Assembly (NCBI RefSeq): GCF_000716545.1
Contig: NZ_JNWZ01000003.1
Location: forward strand, 153,845 to 217,844
Direction: 5' to 3'
Length of the DNA: 64,000 nt
DNA from: Kitasatospora phosalacinea
Lineage (GTDB): Bacteria > Actinomycetota > Actinomycetes > Streptomycetales > Streptomycetaceae
The position numbers were made by a program, and so were the translations under genes. The notes beneath the pieces were generated by a model. That model was not told the origin of the DNA. It was given only the letters and a program-made list of their open reading frames with translations, and searched no databases. How positions within the stretch are numbered: position 1 is the first letter of the stretch; each line of letters starts with the position of its first letter. Shown here piece by piece: positions 26,705 to 35,262 of the stretch.

Positions 26705-28609
26705 TCATTGGATGACGCGCGCAAGTCCGGCCCGGGTCGCGGCGACCACGATCCGGTCGCCGGGGGTCAGCCGCCGGGAGCGGTCGGCGAAGTTCCACTG
26801 GTGGTCCTGCGGGCGGCGGTGCAGCCGGACGGCGAGGACCCGGACGCCACCGGGACCCTCCAGGTCGCCGGTGTTCTGGCCGTCCAGGCCGGAGCCCTCC
26901 TCGACGGTGAGCTCGGCGATCAGCAGCACGTGCCGGAAGACCGAGAGGGTGCCGAGCACTTCGCGCCCCATCAGGGCGGCGGCGAAGGCGGGGGCGGCCA
27001 GGTAGGAGACCGAGCGGGAGGCGACGTTGCCGAGGGTGGCGTACACGTGGTGGGCGAAGTCGTCGTCGAACAGCCGCACCACGATCCGGACTTCGGGGCG
27101 GACGGCGCGGGCCTCCAGGGCGGCTTCCAGGTTGGCGGCGTCGTCGGAGGTGACGGCGACCACGGCGCGGGCGTGCTTGACCCGGGCCTGCTTGAGCTGG
27201 GCCTCCAGCGGGCCCTCGCCGATCAGGACGGGGATGCCGAGGGCGCGGGCGGCGGCGATGCCCCGGGCCTGCGGGTCGCGTTCCAGGCAGACCACCGGCA
27301 GGCCGGTGGCGCGCACCAGGGCGGCGACCCGGGTGCCGACGTTGCCGAGGCCGACCACGATGACGTGGTCGCGGGTGCGGGCCCCGGGCGGGCGGGGGAC
27401 GCCGCGCCGACCGCTGGCCAGCGCCTCGACCACGATGGCGGTGGCGACGGGGACGAAGGTGATCCCGCAGAAGGTGATCAGCACCTGGGCGGCCCGGGCC
27501 CAGGAGTCGCCGAGCACCTGCTGCCCGGGCACGTCGGGCTGGACGGCGCCGGCCGCGTCGAGCAGCGTGAAGTACACCGTCCAGCCGAAGCCGCCGGGGT
27601 GGCTGCTGTGCCGGGCCAGCACCAGCCCGCCGAGCAGGATCGCCACGAACGCGCTGATCAGGATCATCCGCAGCCGGGTGTTGGTGAAGTGCTTGAGCCC
27701 GTCGAGCAGCCACCACTTGAGCCGCTTGCGCAGCGGCGGGCGCAGCGGGGGTTCGGTGTCGAGGGTCTGCAGGGCGGCCAGCCCGCCGGATTCGTGGGCG
27801 GGCGCCAGGTCCGGACGGCCGGTCGCCCCCAACCCTTCGCCGCCGCCCATGAGTTCGGCGATCCGGATGAATTCGGCGGCCCGGCCGCCGGTCTCGGGCA
27901 GCAGCCGCAGCCGGCTGAGGTCCCGGCGGTCGATCCGGTCGGCGACCAGGCAGATCTGGTCGGGCCGGATGTCGCCGTCGTAGGCGACGTACAGCTGCCG
28001 GCCGCCGACCTCGACGGTGTGCGGGTGGCCGAGGGCGCCGTTGGCGAAGGCGGGGGCGGCGGTGGCGGAGCCGGAGAGCGCGGCGCAGTTGGGGAGCAGC
28101 TTCTCCAGGTGTTCGCCGAGGCGCTGGTTGAAGATCCGCAGCACGATCCGGACGCCCGGGTTGCGGTTCTCGGCGGCGAGCGCGGCGTGGATGTTCTCCT
28201 GGTCGGTGCCGTCCATCAGCGCGATGCCGCGGGCGTGCGCGACGTCGGCCGCGCCGAGCGCCTCGCCGGTGACCGTGGAGTGCTCCAGCACGGCCCGGAC
28301 GCCGGGGATCTGGGCGATCGCCGGCCCGTGCTCGCGGGAGCGGTCGGGGACCACGGCGATCACCGGGACCTCGTACTGCTCGGTGAGCTCCAGGATCAAC
28401 CGGTGCGCGAGCGAGTTGCCGCCGCACACGATGTAGTGCCCGCCGCCCGGCTCCCCGGCGTCCCCGTCCCCCTCGGCCCCGCGCGGCCCGGGCACGACCG
28501 CCGCCTCGTCGGCCGTCCCCGTACTAGCCGCCGCCTCGCCGGCCGCCCCCGCACCGGTGCCCGTACCGGCCGCCCCGTCCTCCGGGCTCCCCCGCCCCTG
28601 GTCCGTCAT
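26705..28609 (-). CDS. Double-RCK (TrkA-N) membrane channel-like protein
   Basis: A 634-residue protein with an Ala/Gly-rich N-terminal tail (1-55), a first NAD-binding RCK domain (HYIVCGGNSLAHRL at 58-71), a central membrane region with one helix near 300-318 (ILISAFVAILLGGLVLA), a pore-like re-entrant stretch and a second helix (VLITFCGITFVPVATAIVV), then a second RCK domain starting HVIVVGLGNVGTRVAAL at about 413. The order RCK-channel-RCK resembles the CASTOR/POLLUX-type ion channels. There is no TVGYG potassium filter. Probably a nucleotide-regulated ion channel or transporter. Confidence 0.85.
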   Translation of the reverse strand: MTDQGRGSPEDGAAGTGTGAGAAGEAAASTGTADEAAVVPGPRGAEGDGDAGEPGGGHYIVCGGNSLAHRLILELTEQYEVPVIAVVPDRSREHGPAIAQIPGVRAVLEHSTVTGEALGAADVAHARGIALMDGTDQENIHAALAAENRNPGVRIVLRIFNQRLGEHLEKLLPNCAALSGSATAAPAFANGALGHPHTVEVGGRQLYVAYDGDIRPDQICLVADRIDRRDLSRLRLLPETGGRAAEFIRIAELMGGGEGLGATGRPDLAPAHESGGLAALQTLDTEPPLRPPLRKRLKWWLLDGLKHFTNTRLRMILISAFVAILLGGLVLARHSSHPGGFGWTVYFTLLDAAGAVQPDVPGQQVLGDSWARAAQVLITFCGITFVPVATAIVVEALASGRRGVPRPPGARTRDHVIVVGLGNVGTRVAALVRATGLPVVCLERDPQARGIAAARALGIPVLIGEGPLEAQLKQARVKHARAVVAVTSDDAANLEAALEARAVRPEVRIVVRLFDDDFAHHVYATLGNVASRSVSYLAAPAFAAALMGREVLGTLSVFRHVLLIAELTVEEGSGLDGQNTGDLEGPGGVRVLAVRLHRRPQDHQWNFADRSRRLTPGDRIVVAATRAGLARVIQ

Positions 28610-28671
28610 AGCGTCCGATGGTAGACGGCCGCCCGGGCAGCCGGGTGAACGGACGGTAGCGGATCCGGGTG

Positions 28672-28691
28672 CGAACGGGGCGGCCCGTTCG
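28672..28691. promoter_or_regulatory. CGAACGGG/CCCGTTCG palindrome
   Basis: Perfect 8-bp arms (28672-28679 and 28684-28691) around GCGG, between the divergent channel gene (start 28609) and the DUF308 gene (start 28787). A shared operator is possible. Confidence 0.35.
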
Positions 28692-28786
28692 TCCGTCCGG
28701 CGGATCCCGCCGCGCCCCGGGGGTGGTGGGGCGCGGAGGCTGGGGGGTGTGCCGTGTCCGTTCCGTCCAGCCCCCTCGGAGGAGCC

Positions 28787-29386
28787 ATGAGTGCCCCGTA
28801 CCGGATCGACTCCCGTGACGACCTGCCCGGGCCGTTCCAGCAGCTGGCCCGGCTGGCCTGGCAGGCGGTGCTGGCGGGCGGGCTGATCTCGCTGGCGCTG
28901 GGGGTGGTCGTGCTGGTGTGGCCGAAGCAGACGCTGTGGGTGGTCGGCGTGCTGTTCGGCCTGTACCTGCTGGTGATCGGCGTGGTGCAGCTGGTGGGGG
29001 CGTTCGGCACCCACGCGTCGACGGCGCTGCGGGTGCTGGCGTTCGTCAGCGGTGCGATCTGCGTGCTGCTGGGCCTGCTGTGCTTCCGTTCGGCGGCCCA
29101 GTCGGTGCTGCTGCTGGCGCTGTGGATCGGCATCGGCTGGCTGTTCCGCGGCATCACGCACCTGGCGGCGGTGGCCTCGGACCCGATGATGCCGGCCCGC
29201 GGCTGGCAGGGTTTCGTCGGCGGCCTGAGCGTGCTGGCGGGCATCGTGCTGATGGTCTGGCCGGCCCACTCGATCACCGCGCTGGCGGTGCTGGCAGCCT
29301 GCGGCCTGGTGGTGATCGGCGTCACCGAGATCATCGCGGCGCTGCGGATCCGCAGCGCCGCCCGGCAGTACCCGAGCGAACTCTGA
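28787..29386 (+). CDS. HdeD/DUF308 family membrane protein
   Basis: A 199-residue integral membrane protein with six predicted helices arranged in pairs, starting around residue 25 (AVLAGGLISLALGVVVLVWP) and ending with the amphipathic RIRSAARQYPSEL. Repeated glycine-rich helix pairs with WP turns are typical of the HdeD/DUF308 family, whose Escherichia coli member helps in acid resistance. ATG 28787 is preceded by GGAGGAG. Divergent from the RCK channel. Exact function unknown. Confidence 0.88.
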   Translation: MSAPYRIDSRDDLPGPFQQLARLAWQAVLAGGLISLALGVVVLVWPKQTLWVVGVLFGLYLLVIGVVQLVGAFGTHASTALRVLAFVSGAICVLLGLLCFRSAAQSVLLLALWIGIGWLFRGITHLAAVASDPMMPARGWQGFVGGLSVLAGIVLMVWPAHSITALAVLAACGLVVIGVTEIIAALRIRSAARQYPSEL

Positions 29387-29398
29387 GCTCCCGCACCG

Positions 29399-29438
29399 CG
29401 GAGGGGCCCGTCCACCGGCCGGTGGACGGGCCCCTCCG
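29399..29438. terminator. Perfect 40-bp palindromic terminator
   Basis: CGGAGGGGCCCGTCCACCGG at 29399-29418 is followed directly by its exact inverse at 29419-29438, 12 bp after the DUF308 stop. A 20-bp G-C stem with essentially no spacer. Confidence 0.85.
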
Positions 29439-29554
29439 TCATGTGATCCACCTCTCGTCCCGCCGGGGCCCGGGGATGTCACATCCCGGGCCGCCGATCC
29501 CTCTCAGTACCGGAAGTCACCACGTCGTTCCGGCTCTGGAGAAAGATCACTGGC

Positions 29555-29890
29555 ATGGAGATCCTGCGGTACGTGTTCCTCGTGTTCCACCTGTTCGGGT
29601 TCGCCGCGATCCTGGGCGGGATCTTCTACCAGCTGCGGGGGAAGGACCCGGTGACGGGCGGGTACATGGTGACCAGCGCGGTGGTGCAACTGGTCACCGG
29701 CGTCGGGCTGATCTGGACCAGGCACGCGCTGGACCTGCCGGTCTCGGACCCGAAGATGGCCGTGAAGCTGGCCCTGGACGTGCTGGTGGCGGCGGTCGCC
29801 CTGATCGGCATGCGCAACCGGAAGCCGTGGCCGTTCTTCGCGGTGGCCACGTTCACGGCGGCCGCGGTCGTGGTGGCCGTCGTCTGGTGA
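29555..29890 (+). CDS. Small four-helix membrane protein
   Basis: A 111-residue protein with four predicted membrane helices (starting at about 4, 35, 68 and 90) joined by short loops such as YQLRGKDPVTGGY and RHALDLPVSDPKMAVK. The pattern His in the first helix (VFHLFGF) and paired Trp/Lys near the end is reproducible in streptomycete genomes, but I know no function. It is a single-gene unit with terminators on both sides. The ATG at 29555 has a GGAGAAAG upstream. Confidence 0.75.
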   Translation: MEILRYVFLVFHLFGFAAILGGIFYQLRGKDPVTGGYMVTSAVVQLVTGVGLIWTRHALDLPVSDPKMAVKLALDVLVAAVALIGMRNRKPWPFFAVATFTAAAVVVAVVW

Positions 29891-29911
29891 GCGGGCCCCG
29901 GTGAGCGAGCT

Positions 29912-29960
29912 CCGCGGAGCCGACCGCCCCGCACGGGGTTCGGGGCGGTCGGCTCCGCGG
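29912..29960. terminator. Bidirectional terminator
   Basis: CCGCGGAGCCGACCGCCCCG at 29912-29931 pairs perfectly over 20 bp with the segment 29941-29960, with a 9-nt loop. It separates the converging membrane protein and lipase genes. Confidence 0.85.
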
Positions 29961-29966
29961 TCCCGG

Positions 29967-31298
29967 CTACTTCCCGGCCGGGGCCGGGCGCTCGGGGGCG
30001 AGCGAGTTGCCGGCCGGGATGCGGCCGCAGTCGGACGGGGCGGCCTTGCCGGCGAAGCGGTCGTTCAGGTAGAGCACGGCGGTGGGCGCCCACGGGACGG
30101 CCGTGCCGAGGTGGCTGAGCAGGTCGTACTGCTGGTACTTGACGGCGCCGTTGCCGGTGGCGCAGTACTGCCGGGCCAGGGCGCGGACGTCGCCGGCCAC
30201 CATCACGCCGTCGCCGGTGCCGATGCCGGGGAGGTTGCTGAAGGTGCCCTCCAGGACGCCGCCGTTGCCCTGCGCGATGTAGCCGGGGACGGTGGGGGTG
30301 GGGGCGGAGCCGAGGTTGACCTTGTTGACGGCCGCCAGGTACTCGGGGATCGAGTTCGGGTCGGCGTAGGCGGGCTTGGCGAGCTTCTGCCAGGTCAGGC
30401 CGGGGTACTGGCCGAGCGCGTTGACGATCGAGGCGTCCTTCGTCTTGGCGAACACCTCCTTGCCGTAGTCGCTCAGGTAGGGCGTCAGGTCGAAGCCGTA
30501 GGCGCGGGCCACGCCGGTGATCGCCATCGGGATGACGCCGGGCCACACCACTCCCCCGGCCACGTACTTCAGGTTGTGCGCGGGGTCGACCAGCAGGCCG
30601 CCCTCGGCGAAGCCGACCAGGCGGCGGTTGACGTCGGGGGCGTAGGAGGGGGCGAGCGCGGCGGCCCAGTTGGTGGCGATCGCGCCGCCGGAGTAGCCGA
30701 TCATGCCGAACCTGGTGTCGCCGTCCAGGCCGGTGGCGGGCGAGGCGGAGGCGGCCCGGATCGAGTCCAGCGTGGTGGTGCCGTACTCGGGTCCGGCGGC
30801 GAAGTCGGCGCTCTGCCCCTCGGTGTCGGGGATCACCACGTCGTAGCCCTGGAGCACGAACGGGACGACGAACAGCGCCTCGGCGTTGGCGATCGCGCCG
30901 CCCAGGCTGACGTCGCCGGCCACCGCCCGGGACGGGGCGTGCTCGGGGTTCAGCGAGTCGTAGAAGGACTGGTACGAGACGGCCCGGCTGCCGTCGCCGC
31001 CCAGCCCGCGCACCACGGTGGTGACGCCGGCGCTGGGGCGGCCCTGCGCGTCGGTGGTGCGGAACAGCAGTTGGACGGCCCGCACGGGGGTGGCCAGCCC
31101 GAGCAGGTGGTACGAGAGGGTGCGGGTCTTGAGCACGGTGCCGGGCGCGTACGACGACAGCGGGGCGGCGCCGTCGTACGCGTAGAACGGGTCGGCCGCG
31201 GTGGTGGCGGTCGTCGCGGCGGCGGTGGCGACGGGGGCGGCGGTGGCGATCGCGGCGGCGGCGAGGGCGGTGGCGATCAGCCGGGCGGCTCGGTTCAT
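29967..31298 (-). CDS. Secreted lipase (LIP family)
   Basis: A 443-residue secreted serine hydrolase of the secretory lipase family known from fungi and actinomycetes. The signal peptide covers about the first 26 residues. The nucleophile elbow GYSGGA lies near residue 200, after DVVIPDTEG; the acid and His are expected in LLSHLGTAV near the C-terminus, where His is visible. ATG 31298 follows AACGGGAAC. It is divergent from a PucR-type regulator with a palindrome between, and a lipase maturation factor gene occurs 10 kb away. Confidence 0.9.
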   Translation of the reverse strand: MNRAARLIATALAAAAIATAAPVATAAATTATTAADPFYAYDGAAPLSSYAPGTVLKTRTLSYHLLGLATPVRAVQLLFRTTDAQGRPSAGVTTVVRGLGGDGSRAVSYQSFYDSLNPEHAPSRAVAGDVSLGGAIANAEALFVVPFVLQGYDVVIPDTEGQSADFAAGPEYGTTTLDSIRAASASPATGLDGDTRFGMIGYSGGAIATNWAAALAPSYAPDVNRRLVGFAEGGLLVDPAHNLKYVAGGVVWPGVIPMAITGVARAYGFDLTPYLSDYGKEVFAKTKDASIVNALGQYPGLTWQKLAKPAYADPNSIPEYLAAVNKVNLGSAPTPTVPGYIAQGNGGVLEGTFSNLPGIGTGDGVMVAGDVRALARQYCATGNGAVKYQQYDLLSHLGTAVPWAPTAVLYLNDRFAGKAAPSDCGRIPAGNSLAPERPAPAGK

Positions 31299-31363
31299 GG
31301 CGGTTCCCGTTTCTGGGTGGGGGGTGGGGGCGCGCGACCTGAACAAGGTGGGGGATCGCAGGA

Positions 31364-31383
31364 GTTACCTACGGGTAGGTAAC
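31364..31383. promoter_or_regulatory. GTTACCTA-CGGG-TAGGTAAC palindrome
   Basis: Perfect 8-bp arms at 31364-31371 and 31376-31383 in the lipase/PucR divergent spacer, 66 bp from the lipase start and 75 bp from the regulator start. A strong operator candidate. Confidence 0.55.
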
Positions 31384-31457
31384 CTCCGGGGAACCATCAT
31401 GAACGCGCCGCGCGGCCTCGTCGCCGGGCCGCCGCACAGAGATTCGCGAGGTGGATT

Positions 31458-32810
31458 GTGACCGCACCCAAGACCGGGGCCGACGCCCACACCACCCCCG
31501 GACCCGGCCCGTCCACTCCCGGACCCGGCCCGTCCGTCCCCGAACCCGGCCCGTCCGTCCCCGAACCCGGCCCGTCCGCCGCCGAACTCGCCGACGACGG
31601 GCCCCGGTTCGGCGGCCGGCCGGTCCACCTCCGGCTGCTCGCGCTGGCGCCCGCGCTGGCCGGCGAGGTGATGGTCCGGCTGCTGGACCGGCTCCCGGCC
31701 TACCACTCGCTGCCGCCCGAGCAGCTGCGCGGCGAGATCACCCGTCAGGTCGAGCGCGGCATCCGGTCGTTCGTCGAGGTGCTGCGCACCGGCGTGCTGC
31801 CCGGCGAGGCCGAACTCGCCCGGATCCGGGAGTCCTCGGCCCGCCGCGCCGACGAGGGCGTGCCGCTGGAATCCGTGGTCGGCGCCTACCACCTGGGCGC
31901 CCAGCTGTGCGCGGCCCGCGTCCTGGCCGAAGCCTCCCCCACCGACCTGCCCGACGTCGCCACCGCGCAGGACCGCCTCCTCGGCTACCTGCGGGTGGTC
32001 AGCTGCGCGGTCGCCGCCGGGTACGTGCAGGAGCGGCAGGCCGCGCTCGGCGGCGAACAGGTCTCCCGGCAGGCCCTGCTCTCCCGGCTGCTGGAGGGCG
32101 GTGACCCGCGCGCCGCCGCCGACCGGGCCGGCATCCGGCTGCCCGCGCGCTACCTGGTGCTCTCGCTGGCGATCGGCCCGCACCCCGACGAGGGCCGCCC
32201 CGGCGTCAACCGATCGGTCGTCGCCCGTCGCAAACTCCGGCGCCTGCGCGCCGAGTTGGAGCGCCGCACGGACGAGGTGCCGCTGGCCGCGCTGTCCGCC
32301 GACGGCGGCCCGGTGCTGCTGCCCGACGACTCCCGCGGACCGGTCCCCGACCGCACCGCGCTGGCCGCCCTGCTCGAACGGCTCGCCCGGGCCTGCGGCG
32401 CCGAACTGACGGCCGGCGCCACCGTCGCCGCCCCCGCGGAGGTCGCCGCCGCGGCCCGGCTGGCCGCCGAGATCCGCCAGGTCGCCGAGGCCACCGGACG
32501 CGGCCCCGGCCCGCACCTGCTCGACGACGTCCTGGTCGAGTACCAGCTCAGCCGCCCCGGACCGGCCCGCGACGCCCTCGCCGCGCTGCTCGCCCCGCTC
32601 GCCGCCCGCCCCGAACTCCTGGGCACCCTGCGGGCGTTCCTCACCTGCGGCCTCGACCGCCGCCGCACCGCCGCGAAGCTGCAGGTGCACCCCAACACCG
32701 TCGACTACCGCCTGCGCCGCACCGCCGACCTCACCGGCCTGGACGCCGTCCGCGGCCCCGACCTGCTCACCCTCCGCGCGGCGCTCGCGGCGCACGACAC
32801 GGCTCCTTGA
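31458..32810 (+). CDS. PucR/CdaR-type helix-turn-helix regulator
   Basis: A 450-residue regulator. The N-terminal 45 residues are a Pro/Gly/Ser repeat tail, followed by a RsbRD-like helical region (about 60-190), a GGDEF-like middle, and the C-terminal PucR HTH: LLGTLRAFLTCGLDRRRTAA then LQVHPNTVDYRLRR. It likely controls the divergent lipase and itself through the palindrome at 31364. GTG 31458 has GAGG upstream. Signal unknown. Confidence 0.88.
   Translation: MTAPKTGADAHTTPGPGPSTPGPGPSVPEPGPSVPEPGPSAAELADDGPRFGGRPVHLRLLALAPALAGEVMVRLLDRLPAYHSLPPEQLRGEITRQVERGIRSFVEVLRTGVLPGEAELARIRESSARRADEGVPLESVVGAYHLGAQLCAARVLAEASPTDLPDVATAQDRLLGYLRVVSCAVAAGYVQERQAALGGEQVSRQALLSRLLEGGDPRAAADRAGIRLPARYLVLSLAIGPHPDEGRPGVNRSVVARRKLRRLRAELERRTDEVPLAALSADGGPVLLPDDSRGPVPDRTALAALLERLARACGAELTAGATVAAPAEVAAAARLAAEIRQVAEATGRGPGPHLLDDVLVEYQLSRPGPARDALAALLAPLAARPELLGTLRAFLTCGLDRRRTAAKLQVHPNTVDYRLRRTADLTGLDAVRGPDLLTLRAALAAHDTAP
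31497..31580 (+). repeat. Four 21-bp tandem repeats in the regulator gene
   Basis: Four consecutive 21-bp units (31497, 31518, 31539, 31560) near CCCGRACCCGGCCCGTCC encode a PGPGPST/PEPGPSV tail. The unit is a multiple of three, so copy number can change without breaking the frame. Confidence 0.85.
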
Positions 32811-33005
32811 GAACGGCGGGACGCGCGATCAGGGGCTCGGGGAACGGCGGGGCCGTGGCTGCCGGCGGTGCGCCTGCCGGAGCGCGCACCGGCTTCGGGC
32901 TCCGTCACGGACACGCAGCAGCACGGTCCTCCGACGGGCTCCGGCCACCAGCAGCATCGACTCGGCGTTCCCCGGGCCCCTGCTGTGGTCGCTCTCCCCG
33001 TCCGC

Positions 33006-33635
33006 TCAGGCCGCCGCCGTGACGCCCGCGACCGCGAGCAGCAGGACCGCCGAGACCGCCGAGAGGCGGCGGGCCGCCGTCGGGGTGCCGCCGACGCGGT
33101 TGCCGAGGCGGGCCGCGCAGAGGGCCACCGCCGTGTAGACGGCGGCGCAGCACAGGACGTTGACCGCGCCGAGTGCCGCGACCTGGCCGCCGACCGGCAG
33201 GGTGGCGCCCGGGGTGACGAACTGCGGCACCAGCGACAGGTACAGCAGCAGGCCCTTGGGGTTGAGGAGCGCGGTCAGCAGGGACTGGCGCAGCACCGTC
33301 CGGGCCGGCTGCGGCCGGGCCGCCGCGACGGACGGACCGGTCCCGCCGCGGCGCAGGGCGAGCAGCATGCCGACGGCGAGGAACGCCAGGTAGCCGGCGC
33401 CGGCCAGCCGCAGCGCGGGGAGCAGGGCGGGGACGGCGCGCAGGGCGGCGGCGAGGCCGGCGGCGGAGAGCAGGGTGTGCACGGCGTAGCCCGCGCAGAC
33501 GCCGGTGACGGCGGTGAGCGCGGTGCGGCGGCCCTGGCCGAGGCCGCGGGCGACGATGTACAGCCAGTCGGGGCCGGGCGTGCAGACCAGCAGCACGTCG
33601 ACGCCGAGGAAGAGCAGCAGGGCGTGCGGGTCCAT
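33006..33635 (-). CDS. LysE/RhtB family amino acid exporter
   Basis: A 209-residue permease with six helices. The family start DVLLVCTPGPDWLYIVARGL and LNPKGLLLYLSLVPQF after the fourth helix are clear. It exports amino acids or derivatives. The ATG at 33635 is used. Divergent from an Lrp-type regulator 110 bp away, the usual arrangement, which senses the amino acid and turns on the exporter. Confidence 0.92.
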   Translation of the reverse strand: MDPHALLLFLGVDVLLVCTPGPDWLYIVARGLGQGRRTALTAVTGVCAGYAVHTLLSAAGLAAALRAVPALLPALRLAGAGYLAFLAVGMLLALRRGGTGPSVAAARPQPARTVLRQSLLTALLNPKGLLLYLSLVPQFVTPGATLPVGGQVAALGAVNVLCCAAVYTAVALCAARLGNRVGGTPTAARRLSAVSAVLLLAVAGVTAAA

Positions 33636-33744
33636 GGCACCTTCAGTGGGGGAAATCTCAACACCTGGACGCTATCCGTCCGGCGTTGGCAGCCGATGTC
33701 CCGTTTCCGCTGGTCATGGCCCCGCTCTGGCAGAATGTTGCGCC

Positions 33745-34215
33745 ATGGACCGCATCGACCGCAGAATCCTCCACGAGCTCCAGCAGGACGGCCGGATCAG
33801 CAACGCCGAGCTGGCCGACCGGGTGGGGCTGACCCCGTCGCCGTGCCTGCGCCGGGTGCGCCACCTGGAGGAGCAGGGGGTGATCCGCGGCTACCGGGCG
33901 CGGCTCGACCCGGCCGCCGTCGGGCGCGGCTTCCAGCCCTTCGTCACGGTGGTGATGCGGCACGAGGACCGGGCCACCGTCGGCGAGTTCGAGCGGCGGG
34001 TGGCGGAGCTGCCGGAGGTGGTGGAGGCGCACCGGCTGTTCGGCGACCCGGACTACCTGCTGCGGGTCGCGGTGGCCGATCTCGCCGCGTACGAGCGCTT
34101 CGTCACCGACGTGCTCTCCGGCCTGCCGGGCATCGCGCAGGTGCACTCGCACCTGACGATGAAGCAGGTGAAGGCGGACGCGGGCATCCCGGTGGAACCG
34201 GCGGCGCGCGGCTGA
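33745..34215 (+). CDS. Lrp/AsnC family regulator
   Basis: A 156-residue regulator with an N-terminal winged helix (DRIDRRILHELQQDGRISN through LTPSPCLRRVRHLEEQG) and a C-terminal RAM ligand domain. ATG 33745 is used. It is divergent from the LysE gene and is the likely activator of it; the ligand is probably the exported amino acid. Confidence 0.92.
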   Translation: MDRIDRRILHELQQDGRISNAELADRVGLTPSPCLRRVRHLEEQGVIRGYRARLDPAAVGRGFQPFVTVVMRHEDRATVGEFERRVAELPEVVEAHRLFGDPDYLLRVAVADLAAYERFVTDVLSGLPGIAQVHSHLTMKQVKADAGIPVEPAARG

Positions 34216-34349
34216 GGGCGGCGAGCCCCCGCCGCGCTTCGGATCACCGCTTCCGGTCCGATTGACGGATCGGATTCCGGTGATCTCCGCGGCGGGCCTC
34301 CCCTGCGCCCGGTACGGTCGCAACTCCCATGAGAAAACCGGAGGTTGAC

Positions 34350-35252
34350 GTGTACCGTGACCCCGCCCCCAGCCCCACCGACACCACGGACGCCGTGCTG
34401 ACCGGGCTGACCGGCCTGCAGACCGCCTACCTGCGGGGGCCGGCCCTGCAGACGCCCGACGACGCCCAGGCACTGGCCGAACTGGAGGCGCTGGCGGGCG
34501 TCCTGCGGCGGGCGCTGGTCGAGCTGGAGCGCGACCGCCCGCTGACCGACCTGTCCCCGTACGTGCTGGCCGGGCTGGTGCGGGAGGTGCTGCGGGAGAT
34601 CGGCCGGCTGACGGCGGGCCACGAGCGGCGGCCCGGGCGGCAGGCCCGGCGGGCCCTCGCCGACTGGGGGCAGGGCGCCGGGCAGGGCGCCTTCACCGCC
34701 GTCGCCGACCTGCGGCGGGTGCTGGTCGCCCGGCTCCAGGCCCGCGACGCGGCCCTGCTCGCCGCCCAGCAGCCCGCGCCCCGGCAGGCGCCCGCCCCGC
34801 CGGTGCAGCGCACCAATCGGGATATCCTGGCCGGTGAGTTCGCCCTCGCCCTGCGCGAGGCCGCCCCGCAGGGGACGCACACCGTGGTCCGGGCCATCCT
34901 GGTGGCCGGAGGCCGGGTCTACCGGGGACGCAACGACGGCAGCGCCCTGCTGAACCTGACCTACGCCGTGGTCAGCCGCCGGGTCGACCGCCTGGAGACC
35001 TGGTCGGTGGGGAACTGCGCCGAGGTGCACGCCCTCGACCGGTTCATCCACGCCCAGGGCTTCACCACCGAGGACCAGGTGGTCGCCGCTTTCCAGACCG
35101 TCCCCGCGGCCTTCCCCGACAGCTTGATCGTCGCGATGGACGCGCGGGGCCACGACGTCCGCTCCTGGGTCAAGCGCATCCCCTGCGAGAACTGCCGGCA
35201 GTGGCTGGCCTCGCTCGGCATCAAGGCCGACACCCAGGGCGCCGTCGGCTGA
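34350..35252 (+). CDS. YwqJ-like deaminase-fold protein
   Basis: A 300-residue protein with a helical N-terminal region (about 1-140) and a Pro/Ala linker, then a cytidine-deaminase-fold domain (about 150-300). The zinc site is NCAEVHA (Cys223, catalytic Glu225) and PCENC (Cys279, Cys282), the pattern of the YwqJ group of deaminases known from bacterial polymorphic toxins. There is no signal peptide. The GTG at 34350 follows GGAGG by 5 nt; the ATG at 34329 has no ribosome site. No recognisable immunity or secretion gene adjoins it. Substrate, nucleic acid or free base, is unknown. Confidence 0.8.
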   Translation: MYRDPAPSPTDTTDAVLTGLTGLQTAYLRGPALQTPDDAQALAELEALAGVLRRALVELERDRPLTDLSPYVLAGLVREVLREIGRLTAGHERRPGRQARRALADWGQGAGQGAFTAVADLRRVLVARLQARDAALLAAQQPAPRQAPAPPVQRTNRDILAGEFALALREAAPQGTHTVVRAILVAGGRVYRGRNDGSALLNLTYAVVSRRVDRLETWSVGNCAEVHALDRFIHAQGFTTEDQVVAAFQTVPAAFPDSLIVAMDARGHDVRSWVKRIPCENCRQWLASLGIKADTQGAVG

Positions 35253-35262
35253 CCCGGGCCGA

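Noticed and set aside
26699..28624. A 641-codon frame opposite the RCK channel gene
   Set aside because: Gly/Glu/Val-rich sequence with no recognisable motif; a mirror of the true gene.
31497..31580. Possible CRISPR-like array
   Set aside because: The four 21-bp units are adjacent without spacers and encode a Pro/Gly/Ser tail.
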